Source: Oceanimonas smirnovii ATCC BAA-899
GTDB lineage: Bacteria > Pseudomonadota > Gammaproteobacteria > Enterobacterales > Aeromonadaceae
Length of the DNA stretch: 64,000 nucleotides
NCBI RefSeq assembly: GCF_000381965.1
Contig: NZ_KB908457.1
Location: 186,001-250,000 of the forward strand
Direction: 5' to 3'
A program made the position numbers and the translations under genes. Every line of letters starts with the position of its first letter. Position 1 is the stretch's first letter. This document shows positions 1 through 8,622 of this stretch, in pieces. The notes below the pieces were generated by a model. It was not told where the DNA came from and did not search any database. It saw nothing but the letters and a program-made list of their open reading frames with translations.

Positions 1-380
1 CCATTATCGACAAGCGCCGCCCCCGCGCCAACGTGTCTCAGGTAATGCACCTTATCGGTGACGTGGAAGGCCGTGACTGCGTGATCGTCGACGACATGAT
101 CGACACCGGCGGCACCCTGTGCAAGGCCGCTGAAGCGCTGAAAAACCGTGGTGCCAAGCGCGTATTTGCCTATGCCACCCATGCCGTGTTCTCCGGCAAC
201 GCCGCCCAGAACATCAAGGACTCAGTAATCGATGAAGTCATCATCACCGACTCCGTGCCCCTGAGCGATGAAATCAAGGCCATCAGCAAGGTCAAGCAAC
301 TGACCCTGTCGCCCATGATGGCCGAGGCCATTCGTCGCATCAGCAACGAAGAGTCCATCTCCGCCATGTTCGAGCAATAA
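1..380 (+). CDS. prs: Ribose-phosphate pyrophosphokinase, C-terminal part (5' end outside window)
   Basis: Makes PRPP from ribose 5-phosphate and ATP for purine, pyrimidine, NAD, histidine and tryptophan synthesis in the cytoplasm. The reading frame enters at base 3 and gives the last 125 residues of the protein. It begins with [13 protein letters not shown] and contains the PRPP-binding loop [10 protein letters not shown], both near-identical to E. coli Prs as I remember it. It ends in ISAMFEQ, the usual terminus, so the 3' end is complete. A strong terminator follows 24 nt later. Identification is by direct recognition of the sequence. Confidence 0.97.
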   Translation, partial: IIDKRRPRANVSQVMHLIGDVEGRDCVIVDDMIDTGGTLCKAAEALKNRGAKRVFAYATHAVFSGNAAQNIKDSVIDEVIITDSVPLSDEIKAISKVKQLTLSPMMAEAIRRISNEESISAMFEQ

Positions 381-403
381 GCACGGACAAAACAGCTGGA
401 AGT

Positions 404-433
404 AAAAGCCCGCGAGATTCGCGGGCTTTTTTG
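404..433 (+). terminator. Rho-independent terminator of prs
   Basis: GCCCGCGA and TCGCGGGC pair around a GAT-centred loop, preceded by AAAA and followed by TTTTTT. It works on the plus strand for prs; the flanking A-run would also let it work for the convergent permease gene. Confidence 0.9.
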
Positions 434-505
434 TAATTGCAACGGACATGCATACAGTCAACGCCAATGTTTAATGAAGCAGCAGTGGGGATTGCCGAAG
501 CCGAC

Positions 506-533
506 CGTCAAATGTCATGGATGACATTTGACG
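506..533. repeat. Perfect 13-bp-arm palindrome in prs/TSUP intergenic region
   Basis: CGTCAAATGTCAT, a GG spacer, then the exact reverse complement. It lies in the 170-nt gap between the convergent prs and permease genes and is followed by a second, imperfect dyad (GTCCCAGGGATGGGC) at about 537-551. It has no T-run, so it is not a classical terminator. It looks like an interspersed extragenic palindrome; no second copy was seen in this window. Confidence 0.6.
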
Positions 534-604
534 AGCGTCCCAGGGATGGGCCCGAAGCGTGTCGGCGGAGCGTAACCGCACTGATGCTTCACATTGCGTA
601 TCCA

Positions 605-1348
605 TTACAGCTCCCCGAAGGGGGTGTAAAAACGAATAAAATAATACCCGCTCAGCGCCATACCAAAGGCGACAATGCCCCAGGCCAGCAGGCGGGGTTT
701 TATCCATTCCAGCACCCGGGCACCCAGCTTGCCGCCAAGCAGATAACCCAGCGCCAGCAGCAGCGCCTCATGCCAGTACACCAGCCCCGACACGGAATAC
801 ACCACTATAGTGGCACCGCTGGCCAGCATCGACAGATACAACTTGATGGCATGTTGCTGCAAACTGGAGCCCATGCGCAGCTGGCCCATCAGCGCCATCA
901 GCAGAACCCCAAGGCCACCGCCAAAAAAGCCGCCGTAAAAACTGCCCCCCAGGAGTGCCGGCCAGGCTGCAGGTTTCATCAGCAAAGGCCCCTCAAACCC
1001 TTTGCTGCTCAGCAGCTGGCGGCCATAAAGCAGGCTCACCCCCAGCAGCAGCCAGGGCACCAGATAGTTAAAATTGTCAGCCTGAAACCGGGTCAGGGCA
1101 AAAGCCCCCAGACCGCCACCGGCAAGGCCAATCAGCGTCAGCGCCAGCAGCGGGCCGCCCCGCAGGCGCTTGCGCATGCCCCAGAAGGCGCTCACATAAC
1201 CGGGCCAGGACGCCACACTGGCGGTGGCCACGGCCCCGGTGCTGGGAATGCCTGCCCCCAACAGTGCCGGCAGAGTAAAAAACAGACCGCCACCGGCCAG
1301 CGCATTAACCACGCCGGCAAGCAGGGACCAGCCCAAAAGTTCAAGCAT
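605..1348 (-). CDS. TSUP (TauE/SafE) family membrane permease
   Basis: A 247-residue, very hydrophobic protein with about seven to eight predicted membrane segments. Glycine-rich pairs (VNALAGGGLFFTLPALL near the N-terminus and GSFYGGFFGGGLGVLLMALMG in the middle) form the internal repeat typical of the TSUP family, whose members export sulfite, sulfoacetate or related anions. The ATG at 1348 is preferred because it places the first membrane helix (MLELLGWSLLAGVV) directly at the start; an upstream ATG would add 13 unlikely residues. Monocistronic and convergent with prs. The substrate cannot be told from sequence. Confidence 0.85.
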   Translation of the reverse strand: MLELLGWSLLAGVVNALAGGGLFFTLPALLGAGIPSTGAVATASVASWPGYVSAFWGMRKRLRGGPLLALTLIGLAGGGLGAFALTRFQADNFNYLVPWLLLGVSLLYGRQLLSSKGFEGPLLMKPAAWPALLGGSFYGGFFGGGLGVLLMALMGQLRMGSSLQQHAIKLYLSMLASGATIVVYSVSGLVYWHEALLLALGYLLGGKLGARVLEWIKPRLLAWGIVAFGMALSGYYFIRFYTPFGEL

Positions 1349-1461
1349 GATGATGTCCGTAAAATAGATTCTGTGCAGATAAAGCAAAAAGTGAAGGACT
1401 CACTTTTGAATGAACAATCATAGCACAGATTGTAAACAATTAATCTGAAAGTCCCTCATGG

Positions 1462-1490
1462 TGGCCATTATCACCGCACTTCATTAGAAT
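1462..1490 (+). promoter_or_regulatory. Predicted sigma-70 promoter for pth-ychF
   Basis: TGGCCA (1462-1467), a 17-nt spacer, and TAGAAT (1485-1490), 30 nt upstream of the pth ATG. The -35 matches 4 of 6 and the -10 matches 5 of 6 consensus positions. The same hexamer pair with the same spacer occurs before miaB. Confidence 0.45.
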
Positions 1491-1519
1491 ATGGCGTCAT
1501 TTTAACGGCCAATTCAGCT

Positions 1520-2116
1520 ATGCAATCTATCGAACTTATTGTCGGACTGGCTAACCCCGGCCCGGAATACGCCCAGACCCGGCACAATGCCGGTGCCTGG
1601 TATGTGGCCGAGCTGGCCCGCATGCACGGCACTCAGCTCAAGGAAGAAGGCAAATTCTTCGGCTGGACCGGGCGCGTGCGCATTGGCGGCAAAGAGGTGC
1701 GTCTGCTGGTGCCCGCCACCTTTATGAACCGCTCGGGTAAAGCGGTAGCGGCTCTGGCCAACTTTTACCAGATCCCGCCCGAGTCAATTCTGGTGGCCCA
1801 CGACGAGCTGGACCTGTCACCGGGCATAGCCCGCTTCAAGCAGGGCGGCGGCCATGGCGGCCATAATGGCCTGCGCGACATTATCAGTTGCCTTGGCAAC
1901 AACAAGAACTTTTACCGGCTGCGGCTGGGCATAGGCCATCCGGGCGATAAATCCCGGGTCTCTGGCTTTGTACTGACCAAGGCCCCGGCTGCCGAGCAGA
2001 CTCTGCTTGATGCCGCCGTGGACGAAGCTGCCCGCGCCACCGATATTTTATTCAGTGACGGCATGGTCAAGGCAATGAACCGCCTGCATGCCTTCAACGC
2101 CAATTCCACCAAGTAA
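1520..2116 (+). CDS. pth: Peptidyl-tRNA hydrolase
   Basis: Releases tRNA from peptidyl-tRNAs that drop off ribosomes, recycling tRNA in the cytoplasm. The 198 residues match the usual length of bacterial Pth. Visible family signatures are [17 protein letters not shown] at residues 9-25 with the catalytic His22, the FMNRSG substrate loop and the HDELDLSPG segment carrying the catalytic-site Asp. It is followed 14 nt later by ychF, the same pair as in enterobacteria, so the two are probably cotranscribed. The ATG start is supported by the conserved N-terminus. Confidence 0.97.
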   Translation: MQSIELIVGLANPGPEYAQTRHNAGAWYVAELARMHGTQLKEEGKFFGWTGRVRIGGKEVRLLVPATFMNRSGKAVAALANFYQIPPESILVAHDELDLSPGIARFKQGGGHGGHNGLRDIISCLGNNKNFYRLRLGIGHPGDKSRVSGFVLTKAPAAEQTLLDAAVDEAARATDILFSDGMVKAMNRLHAFNANSTK

Positions 2117-2130
2117 TTCAGGACATTATC

Positions 2131-3222
2131 ATGGGTTTTAAATGCGGTATTGTGGGTCTGCCCAACGTAGGCAAATCCACCCTGTTCAACGCACTGACCA
2201 AGGCCGGCATCGAAGCGGCCAACTTTCCGTTCTGTACCATAGAGCCGAACACCGGCGTGGTGCCGGTGCCGGACAAGCGTCTCGACGCCCTGGCCAAAAT
2301 TGTTAACCCTCAGCGGGTGCTGCCCACCACCATGGAGTTTGTGGACATCGCCGGTCTGGTAGCAGGTGCTTCCAAGGGCGAAGGTCTTGGCAACAAGTTC
2401 CTGGCCAATATTCGCGAGACAGATGCCATCGGTCATGTAGTACGCTGCTTTGAAAACGACAATATAGTGCATGTGGCCGGCAAGGTATCACCGAAAGACG
2501 ATATCGAAATCATTAATACCGAGCTGGCCCTGGCGGATCTCGACACCTGCGAGCGTGCCATTACCCGCAATGCCAAGAAAGCCAAGGGCGGCGACAAGGA
2601 TGCCAAGTTCGAGGTCTCGGTACTGGAAAAACTGCTGCCGGTACTGGAAGAAGCCAAAGTGCTGCGCAGCGTGGAGCTGACCAAGGAAGAGCGGGCGGCC
2701 ATCGACTATCTGAACTTCCTTACCATCAAACCCACCATGTACATTGCCAACGTCAATGAAGACGGCTTTGAAAACAATCCCCTGCTGGCCGAGGTGGAAG
2801 CCATTGCTGCCGCTGAAAACGCCATCGTAGTGCCGGTATGTGCCGCCATGGAGTCGGAAATTGCCGAGCTGGATGCAGAAGAAGCCGCCGAATTCATGGA
2901 CGACATGGGTCTGGAAGAGCCGGGTCTGAACCGGGTGATCCGCGCCGGTTATGAGCTGCTTAACCTGCAGACTTACTTTACTGCCGGAGTGAAAGAAGTA
3001 CGCGCCTGGACCATTCCTGTGGGTGCCACCGCCCCTCAGGCCGCCGGTAAAATTCATACCGACTTTGAAAAAGGCTTTATACGCGCCCAGACCATAGCTT
3101 ATGAAGACTACATCACCTATAAAGGTGAACAGGGTGCCAAGGAAGCGGGCAAACAGCGTGCCGAGGGCAAGGATTACATCGTTAAAGACGGTGATGTGAT
3201 GAACTTCCTGTTTAACGTGTAA
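2131..3222 (+). CDS. ychF: Redox-regulated ATPase YchF (Obg-family)
   Basis: A 363-residue P-loop protein of the Obg/OLA1 family that binds ribosomes and favours ATP over GTP. The P-loop GLPNVGKS is at residues 9-16 and the G3 motif DIAG at 72-75. The G4 position reads NVNED rather than NKxD, which is the known basis of the ATP preference. A coiled-coil region (about 120-200) and a C-terminal TGS domain ending [10 protein letters not shown] follow. Length and ends are those of the family, and it lies directly after pth as usual. Confidence 0.96.
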   Translation: MGFKCGIVGLPNVGKSTLFNALTKAGIEAANFPFCTIEPNTGVVPVPDKRLDALAKIVNPQRVLPTTMEFVDIAGLVAGASKGEGLGNKFLANIRETDAIGHVVRCFENDNIVHVAGKVSPKDDIEIINTELALADLDTCERAITRNAKKAKGGDKDAKFEVSVLEKLLPVLEEAKVLRSVELTKEERAAIDYLNFLTIKPTMYIANVNEDGFENNPLLAEVEAIAAAENAIVVPVCAAMESEIAELDAEEAAEFMDDMGLEEPGLNRVIRAGYELLNLQTYFTAGVKEVRAWTIPVGATAPQAAGKIHTDFEKGFIRAQTIAYEDYITYKGEQGAKEAGKQRAEGKDYIVKDGDVMNFLFNV

Positions 3223-3236
3223 GCCCTTTTGAGGGA

Positions 3237-3258
3237 AGGTTGGGACTCGTCCCAACCT
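3237..3258. repeat. REP-like palindrome, copy 1 (GGTTGGGAC/GTCCCAACC)
   Basis: AGGTTGGGAC, TC, GTCCCAACCT: 10-bp perfect arms, flanked by GGGAA on the left and CTTCC on the right, which could extend the stem. It sits 14 nt after ychF and may also slow or end transcription, but it lacks a T-run. An inverted-orientation copy is at 56503-56525. Confidence 0.6.
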
Positions 3259-3375
3259 ACTTCCTCCCTAATCCCCCAATGCTGTAAATCTCACCGGCTT
3301 TTGCTCAGCTTCACGACAAGCCGTTCAGTTTGTGGCCAACCGGCTGCTGCAAAGCAATTTTTTGAAGAAAAGAGG

Positions 3376-3404
3376 TTGACGCTGTCGGAACGGATACGCA
3401 TAAT
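3376..3404 (+). promoter_or_regulatory. Stable-RNA promoter of the tRNA operon
   Basis: TTGACG (3376-3381), a 17-nt spacer and CATAAT (3399-3404), followed by the GC-rich discriminator GCGCCCC, which is the hallmark of ppGpp/DksA-controlled tRNA promoters. It lies 39 nt before the first tRNA. Confidence 0.8.
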
Positions 3405-3442
3405 GCGCCCCGTTCGGTGACGGAAGGTCATCAACAAGCAGT

Positions 3443-3519
3443 GGCTATGTAGCTCAGTTGGTTAGAGCACATCACTCATAATGATGGGGTCGCAGGTTCG
3501 AATCCCGCCATAGCCACCA
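3443..3519 (+). tRNA. tRNA-Met (anticodon CAT), copy 1
   Basis: A 77-nt cloverleaf with acceptor GGCTATG/CATAGCC, anticodon loop CTCATAA, TTCGAATC T-loop and encoded CCA. The G1-C72 pair fits an elongator Met tRNA rather than an initiator. It is identical to the copy at 3843-3919. Confidence 0.93.
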
Positions 3520-3523
3520 TTGC

Positions 3524-3598
3524 TGGGGTATCGCCAAGCGGTAAGGCAGCGGGTTTTGATCTCGCCATTCCCAGGTTCGAATCCTGGTACCCCAGCCA
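3524..3598 (+). tRNA. tRNA-Gln (anticodon TTG), copy 1
   Basis: A 75-nt cloverleaf with acceptor TGGGGTA/TACCCCA, anticodon loop TTTTGAT (TTG) and encoded CCA. It resembles E. coli tRNA-Gln(UUG). It is one of three identical copies in this operon. Confidence 0.95.
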
Positions 3599-3687
3599 TT
3601 TTCAGAAAAGGTTGAAGAAAAATTTTCTGCTTATCTTCAGCCATTTTCAAATGTGCTGGTATATGTTAAAAATACGGGCGCAGCTGT

Positions 3688-3762
3688 TGGGGTATCGCCA
3701 AGCGGTAAGGCAGCGGGTTTTGATCTCGCCATTCCCAGGTTCGAATCCTGGTACCCCAGCCA
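3688..3762 (+). tRNA. tRNA-Gln (anticodon TTG), copy 2
   Basis: Identical to the copy at 3524-3598. The 3' flank (CATTTTCAGGAAATGTTGAAG) also resembles the flank of copy 1, suggesting a tandem duplication that included downstream spacer. Confidence 0.95.
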
Positions 3763-3842
3763 TTTTCAGGAAATGTTGAAGATACAGCACCAGATGCACT
3801 TCAGACGTTTCAGGAACATTGAGGCGACTCAATGCTTTATGT

Positions 3843-3919
3843 GGCTATGTAGCTCAGTTGGTTAGAGCACATCACTCATAATGATGGGGTCGCAGGTTCG
3901 AATCCCGCCATAGCCACCA
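3843..3919 (+). tRNA. tRNA-Met (anticodon CAT), copy 2
   Basis: Identical over 77 nt to the copy at 3443-3519, including encoded CCA. The two preceding bases (GT) are the same in both copies, while sequence further upstream differs. Confidence 0.93.
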
Positions 3920-3926
3920 CTCTTTT

Positions 3927-4011
3927 GCGGGAGTGGCGAAATTGGTAGACGCACCAGATTTAGGTTCTGGCGCCGCAAGGTGTGCGAGTTCAAGTCTCGC
4001 CTCCCGCACCA
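3927..4011 (+). tRNA. tRNA-Leu (anticodon TAG)
   Basis: An 85-nt class II tRNA with acceptor GCGGGAG/CTCCCGC, anticodon loop TTTAGGT (TAG, reading CUN codons), a long variable arm (CGCCGCAAGGTGTG region) and encoded CCA. Confidence 0.95.
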
Positions 4012-4021
4012 TTTAAAAAAT

Positions 4022-4096
4022 TGGGGTATCGCCAAGCGGTAAGGCAGCGGGTTTTGATCTCGCCATTCCCAGGTTCGAATCCTGGTACCCCAGCCA
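4022..4096 (+). tRNA. tRNA-Gln (anticodon TTG), copy 3
   Basis: Third identical 75-nt Gln tRNA with encoded CCA, the last gene of the operon. The terminator begins 7 nt later. Met, Leu and Gln tRNA clusters next to ubiF are also found in E. coli. Confidence 0.95.
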
Positions 4097-4103
4097 TATA
4101 TCG

Positions 4104-4130
4104 AAAAGCCGGCCTCTGAGCCGGTTTTTT
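4104..4130 (+). terminator. Terminator of the tRNA operon
   Basis: CCGGC, a CTCTGA loop and GCCGG, preceded by AAAAG and followed by six T. It sits immediately after the third tRNA-Gln. Confidence 0.85.
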
Positions 4131-4140
4131 GCTTTCTGAG

Positions 4141-4241
4141 ATTAGGGATTAGGGATTAGGGATTAGGGATTAGGGATTAGGGATTAGGGATTAGGGATTA
4201 GGGAATCGTACCTGTCCCAATTCCCCATTCCCTGCTCCCCC
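4141..4241. repeat. Heptad array A1: nine perfect ATTAGGG units plus C-rich heptad arm
   Basis: ATTAGGG is repeated nine times without error at 4141-4203. After about 11 nt the strand turns C-rich in 7-nt steps (TCCCAAT, TCCCCAT, TCCCTGC, TCCCCC at 4215-4241), roughly complementary to the left arm. It fills the gap between the tRNA operon terminator and the 3' end of ubiF, a convergent junction. Nine GGG runs with 4-nt spacers also satisfy the G-quadruplex pattern on the plus strand. Confidence 0.9.
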
Positions 4242-4245
4242 GCAG

Positions 4246-5415
4246 TTAAAGTCCCATGGCGTATTTCATCACTTGCTTTTTCAGCGGTCCGCTGTGCTCG
4301 GCGGCCTTTAGCCCCAGGTTACGCAGCAGCTTGAGCGGTGGCAGCTCGTTGCTGAAGGCCTGATAAAACACATCCATGGCCCCCTGCATCAGCAAGTTGT
4401 CGGGACGGCGGCGGCGTTCAAAGCGCTTGAGCAGCTCAGGGGCGGCAATATCCTCACCCTGCTCCACCGCCTGATGAACCAGCTCACTCAGCACCGCCAC
4501 GTCCTTGAAGCCCAGGTTTACCCCCTGCCCCGCCAGCGGATTGATGGTGTGGGCTGCATCCCCCAGCAGCACCACCCTTCCCTTTACGTACTGGTTGGCA
4601 TGACGCCGGCGCAGAGGAAAGTGGCCTTTATCGAGCACGGTCACCGGGCCAAGCCGGGGCGGAAAATGCGCCGCCACCTCGGCAGCCAGCGCCTCATTAC
4701 TCAGGGCCGCCAGCTGCTCAATACGGTCTTTGCTGTCATACCACACCAGCGAGGCTTTGCCGTTGCCCAGCGGTAACAGCGCCCGGGGGCCGGATGAACA
4801 GAACTGCTGCCAGGTAATGTCCTGCTCAAGCTGCGCTCCTGCCACGCTGATCAGCATACACTGCTGGGCATAGTCCCAGGCGGTCACGCCCATGCCCGCC
4901 AGCTGCCGCACCCGGGACTCGGCCCCGTCACAGGCCAGCACCAGCCGGGCCTGCAATTGCTCGCCATTACCCAGGGTGAGCAAGGCACCTTCGGGGGTTT
5001 GTTGCAGTGTCTCCATGGTCTGAGGGCAGTCGATGGTCACGTTATGCCACTGGGCCAGGGTCTGCCACAGACCCAACTGAATAATACGGTTTTCCAGCAT
5101 GTAGCCCAGATACTCACAGTCCAGCTCTTCAGCACTGAAATGAGTGGCAAAGCCCTGCCACTCGCTCGCCTCCAGCTTTTGGTAAGGCCAGGCGCGCATG
5201 TGAGTAATGGCCTGCCAGGCACCGGCCTGCTGCAACAGCCTTACCGAGGCGGCACTGATGGAAGAAATACGCAGATCATGAGGTTGTGCGGGTGAAAACT
5301 CGACGGGCTGGCGGCCTTCCAGCACGCGAATGGATAGCCCGGCAGATGCCAGCATGGCAGCGGCCAACGCCCCTACCATGCCGCCGCCTACAATAGCGAT
5401 ATCACACTGTTGCAT
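4246..5415 (-). CDS. ubiF: 3-demethoxyubiquinol hydroxylase (UbiF-type FAD monooxygenase)
   Basis: Hydroxylates the benzoquinol ring in ubiquinone synthesis (3-demethoxyubiquinol step). The 389 residues fit the UbiH/UbiF/VisC family. Visible are the N-terminal FAD dinucleotide motif AIVGGGMVG at 7-15, the DG motif ACDGAESRVR around residue 163, and the second FAD motif LLGDAAHTINPLAGQG at 284-299. UbiF is preferred over the paralogues UbiH/UbiI because it lies between the Met/Gln/Leu tRNA cluster and miaB, as in E. coli; family membership itself is certain. Confidence 0.88.
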   Translation of the reverse strand: MQQCDIAIVGGGMVGALAAAMLASAGLSIRVLEGRQPVEFSPAQPHDLRISSISAASVRLLQQAGAWQAITHMRAWPYQKLEASEWQGFATHFSAEELDCEYLGYMLENRIIQLGLWQTLAQWHNVTIDCPQTMETLQQTPEGALLTLGNGEQLQARLVLACDGAESRVRQLAGMGVTAWDYAQQCMLISVAGAQLEQDITWQQFCSSGPRALLPLGNGKASLVWYDSKDRIEQLAALSNEALAAEVAAHFPPRLGPVTVLDKGHFPLRRRHANQYVKGRVVLLGDAAHTINPLAGQGVNLGFKDVAVLSELVHQAVEQGEDIAAPELLKRFERRRRPDNLLMQGAMDVFYQAFSNELPPLKLLRNLGLKAAEHSGPLKKQVMKYAMGL

Positions 5416-5514
5416 TGTTTACCCTCCGGATTTTTCCGTTATTCTACCCTAACTCTCATTGTTTGGCCGACGGCAATTTGCTCATTTGGCACCGGACCGC
5501 GACTGGATATTATC

Positions 5515-5543
5515 TGGCCACTGTGCAGAGAAAAGAGTAGAAT
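5515..5543 (+). promoter_or_regulatory. Predicted sigma-70 promoter for miaB
   Basis: TGGCCA (5515-5520), a 17-nt spacer and TAGAAT (5538-5543), 43 nt before the miaB ATG and divergent from ubiF. It has the same architecture as the predicted pth promoter. Confidence 0.45.
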
Positions 5544-5586
5544 GCCCGGTCCAAAATGCACGACTCACAGCAGTAACTAGAGCGCC

Positions 5587-7017
5587 ATGAGCAAAAAACT
5601 TCATATCAAAACCTGGGGCTGTCAGATGAACGAATACGATTCATCCAAGATGGCCGATCTGCTGGATGCCAGCCACGGCTACCAGCTTACCGAAGAAGCA
5701 GACCAAGCCGATGTGCTGCTGCTTAACACCTGCTCCATTCGCGAGAAGGCCCAGGAGAAGGTCTTTCATCAGCTCGGGCGCTGGCGTCCGCTCAAGGAAG
5801 CCAACCCCAAACTGGTGATTGGTGTGGGCGGCTGCGTGGCGTCCCAGGAAGGAGATGCCATTCGTGCCCGCGCGCCTTTTGTGGACATTGTGTTCGGTCC
5901 GCAAACCCTGCACCGGCTGCCCGCCATGATCAAATCCGTGCTTGAGGGCCGTGGTGCTCAGGTAGACGTGGCATTCCCGGAAATTGAAAAGTTCGACAAC
6001 CTGCCCGAGCCCAAAGCCGAAGGGGCCACCGCCTTTGTGTCCATTATGGAAGGCTGCTCCAAATATTGCTCCTTCTGCGTGGTGCCCTATACCCGCGGCG
6101 AGGAAGTGAGCCGCCCGCTGGACGATGTGCTTTATGAAATCGCCCAGCTTGCCGATCAGGGCGTGCGGGAAGTGAACCTGCTGGGCCAGAACGTCAACGC
6201 CTACCGGGGCGAAACCCATGACGGCGACATTTGCACCTTTGCCGAGCTGCTGCGGCTGGTGGCCGCCATCGACGGCATCGACCGCATTCGTTACACCACC
6301 AGTCATCCCATCGAGTTCACCGATGACATTATTGAGGTGTATAAAGACACGCCTGAAGTAGTAAGTTTCCTGCACCTGCCGGTGCAAAGCGGCTCGGATC
6401 GCATTCTCACCCTGATGAAGCGCCCGCACACCGCCATTGAATACAAGTCCAAGATTCGCAAGCTCAGGGCCGCGCGCCCCGACATCACCATCAGCTCCGA
6501 CTTTATTGTGGGCTTTCCCGGGGAAGAGGCCGACGACTTTGAAAAGACCATGAAACTCATTGAAGACGTGGGCTTTGATATGAGCTTCAGCTTTATTTAC
6601 AGCCCCCGTCCGGGCACACCGGCCGCCGATTTGCCCGACGATATTTCGATGGAAGAGAAAAAACAGCGCCTGTACCGGTTGCAGAACACCATCAATAATC
6701 AGGCACAGCTGATCAGCCGGCAGATGCTCGGCTCCGTCCAGCGTATTCTGGTGGAAGGGCCGTCCAAGCTGAACCCCATGGAGCTGCGCGGTCGCACCGA
6801 GAACAACCGGGTGGTGAACTTTGAAGGCCCGCATACCCTGATTGGCGGTTTTGCCGATGTGGAGATCACCGAAGTGATGCCCCACAGCCTGCGCGGCAAA
6901 TTCCTGCACGGCGAAGACGGCATGGATCTGCGCACTCAGGTGTCACCCCAAAGCATTCTGGCCCGCCGCCCAGACGGCGTGCCCGACGACACCGGTGTCG
7001 CCACTTTTACCCCTTAA
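5587..7017 (+). CDS. miaB: tRNA-2-methylthio-N6-dimethylallyladenosine synthase
   Basis: Radical-SAM methylthiotransferase that adds the 2-methylthio group to i6A37 of tRNAs reading UNN codons. The N-terminal UPF0004 domain carries the auxiliary-cluster cysteines C12, C49 and C83. The radical-SAM cluster is C157-C161-C164 in [17 protein letters not shown], and a C-terminal TRAM domain follows (about 375-440). The 476-residue length is typical. It starts the miaB-ybeZ-ybeY-ybeX-lnt series, separated from ybeZ by a heptad-repeat hairpin. Confidence 0.97.
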   Translation: MSKKLHIKTWGCQMNEYDSSKMADLLDASHGYQLTEEADQADVLLLNTCSIREKAQEKVFHQLGRWRPLKEANPKLVIGVGGCVASQEGDAIRARAPFVDIVFGPQTLHRLPAMIKSVLEGRGAQVDVAFPEIEKFDNLPEPKAEGATAFVSIMEGCSKYCSFCVVPYTRGEEVSRPLDDVLYEIAQLADQGVREVNLLGQNVNAYRGETHDGDICTFAELLRLVAAIDGIDRIRYTTSHPIEFTDDIIEVYKDTPEVVSFLHLPVQSGSDRILTLMKRPHTAIEYKSKIRKLRAARPDITISSDFIVGFPGEEADDFEKTMKLIEDVGFDMSFSFIYSPRPGTPAADLPDDISMEEKKQRLYRLQNTINNQAQLISRQMLGSVQRILVEGPSKLNPMELRGRTENNRVVNFEGPHTLIGGFADVEITEVMPHSLRGKFLHGEDGMDLRTQVSPQSILARRPDGVPDDTGVATFTP

Positions 7018-7021
7018 CAGC

Positions 7022-7102
7022 AGCTTGAAGCTGGAAGCTGGAAGCTGGAAGTCAACAGCAAGTCACTCCGCTTCCAGCTTCGAGCTTATCGCTTCCAGCT
7101 TT
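7022..7102. repeat. Heptad array B1 between miaB and ybeZ
   Basis: Left arm AGCTTGA followed by three AGCTGGA units in register (7022-7049). A 20-nt unique loop follows, then a complementary right arm built from CTTCCAG-like units (7070-7102). The arms can pair over about 25 nt. The right arm ends just before the ybeZ ribosome-binding site, so the hairpin could affect expression of the downstream genes. Confidence 0.85.
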
Positions 7103-7117
7103 TGAACAGGAGTTACC

Positions 7118-8155
7118 TTGACAGCCAACGTCACTCATCTGGACCTTGAACTGCAACCCGCCGACGGCCAGCGTCTGGTCAGCCTGTGCGGCCCCTTTGA
7201 CGACAATATCAAACAGCTGGAACGCCGTTTAGGGGTGGAAATCAACCACAGCGATGAGCACTTTCAGATTGTCGGCCCCGCGCGTCTGGCTCAGGTGGCC
7301 AACGACATTCTCACCCGCCTTTACGTCGACACTCAGTCCGTCAAGGGCCAGCCCGTGCCCGATATCACCCCTGAACAGGTACATCTGGCCATCAAGGAAA
7401 GCCGCGTGCTGGAGCAGGACGACGAAGACGATGCCGGCTATCGCTACGGCAAGGAAGTGACCATCAAGACCAAGCGGGGCCTTATCAAGCCGCGCAGCCC
7501 CAATCAGGCGCACTATGTGGCCCATATTCTGAGCCACGATATCACCTTTGGTATTGGCCCGGCAGGCACCGGCAAAACCTATCTGGCGGTAGCTGCGGCA
7601 GTCGACGCGCTAGAGCGTCAGGAAATCCGCCGCATTCTGCTTACCCGGCCGGCAGTGGAAGCAGGCGAGAAGCTTGGCTTTCTGCCCGGCGATCTGAGCC
7701 AGAAAGTGGATCCTTACCTGCGCCCGCTTTACGATGCCCTGTTTGAAATGCTGGGCTTTGAGCGGGTGGAAAAGCTCATTGAGCGCAACGTCATTGAAGT
7801 GGCCCCGCTGGCCTACATGCGCGGACGCACCCTGAACGATGCCTTTGTGATCCTGGATGAAAGCCAGAACACCACTGTGGAGCAGATGAAAATGTTCCTC
7901 ACCCGTATTGGCTTTAATTCCAAGGCGGTGATCACCGGTGACATCACGCAGATTGACCTGCCCCGCAACGCCAAATCCGGCCTGCGCCACGCCATTGAGG
8001 TCTTGAGCGGCGTAGAAGGCCTGTCGTTCAACTTCTTTCGCGCCGAAGACGTGGTACGCCACCCTGTGGTGGCACGCATAGTGCGCGCCTATGAAGCCTT
8101 TGATGACGCCCAGAAGCGCCAGCAAAGCAACACCAACGGAGCATCATCAGCATGA
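7118..8155 (+). CDS. ybeZ: PhoH-like ATPase YbeZ
   Basis: A cytoplasmic P-loop ATPase of the PhoH family that works with the endoribonuclease YbeY in ribosome/RNA quality control. The Walker A motif GPAGTGKT is at 147-154 and the Walker B-like segment [10 protein letters not shown] lies near 245. The TTG at 7118 is the likely start: it is preceded by AGGAG at good spacing and gives a normal family N-terminus. Its last codons overlap the ybeY start (ATGA), implying translational coupling. Length is 345 residues. Confidence 0.94.
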   Translation: MTANVTHLDLELQPADGQRLVSLCGPFDDNIKQLERRLGVEINHSDEHFQIVGPARLAQVANDILTRLYVDTQSVKGQPVPDITPEQVHLAIKESRVLEQDDEDDAGYRYGKEVTIKTKRGLIKPRSPNQAHYVAHILSHDITFGIGPAGTGKTYLAVAAAVDALERQEIRRILLTRPAVEAGEKLGFLPGDLSQKVDPYLRPLYDALFEMLGFERVEKLIERNVIEVAPLAYMRGRTLNDAFVILDESQNTTVEQMKMFLTRIGFNSKAVITGDITQIDLPRNAKSGLRHAIEVLSGVEGLSFNFFRAEDVVRHPVVARIVRAYEAFDDAQKRQQSNTNGASSA

Positions 8156-8619
8156 CACTGTGGCTGGATCTGCAAATCGCCTGCGATGAGGCACCCGGCC
8201 TGCCAACCGAGCAGGATTTTGAGCGGTGGCTGACTGCCGCCCTCAACGGTGAGCGCGATGAAACCGAAATGACGGTGCGGCTGGTAGATGAAGCAGAAAG
8301 TCAGGCGCTTAACCGGGACTACCGCGGCAAAGACAAACCAACCAATGTGCTGTCGTTTCCGTTTGAGGCACCACCCGGCATAGCGCTGCCGCTGCTGGGC
8401 GATCTGGTGATCTGCCGGCAGGTAGTAGAGCGGGAAGCCGCCGAGCAAAATAAGCCCTTGCAGGCACACTGGGCGCACATGGTGGTGCATGGTTGCTTGC
8501 ATTTACTCGGGTTTGACCATATTAAGGATGATGAAGCCGAAGAAATGGAGGCCAGAGAGATTGTTATTCTGGCCGGGCTGGGCATGGATAACCCCTATCA
8601 AGACGACGACGAAGGTTAA
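8152..8619 (+). CDS. ybeY: Endoribonuclease YbeY
   Basis: Single-strand RNA endonuclease needed for 16S rRNA 3'-end maturation and 70S quality control. The zinc-binding signature [11 protein letters not shown] (His113, His117, His123) is complete. The 155-residue length is normal. It overlaps ybeZ by 4 nt and precedes ybeX by 3 nt, the conserved ybeZYX-lnt operon. Confidence 0.96.
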   Translation: MTLWLDLQIACDEAPGLPTEQDFERWLTAALNGERDETEMTVRLVDEAESQALNRDYRGKDKPTNVLSFPFEAPPGIALPLLGDLVICRQVVEREAAEQNKPLQAHWAHMVVHGCLHLLGFDHIKDDEAEEMEAREIVILAGLGMDNPYQDDDEG

Positions 8620-8622
8620 CAA

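Noticed and set aside
437-1423. Long plus-strand frame of 328 codons
   Set aside because: It is antisense to the TSUP permease, rich in Gln/His/Pro from complementing hydrophobic codons, and resembles no protein.
4141-4241. CRISPR array
   Set aside because: Period is 7 nt with no spacers and no cas genes nearby.
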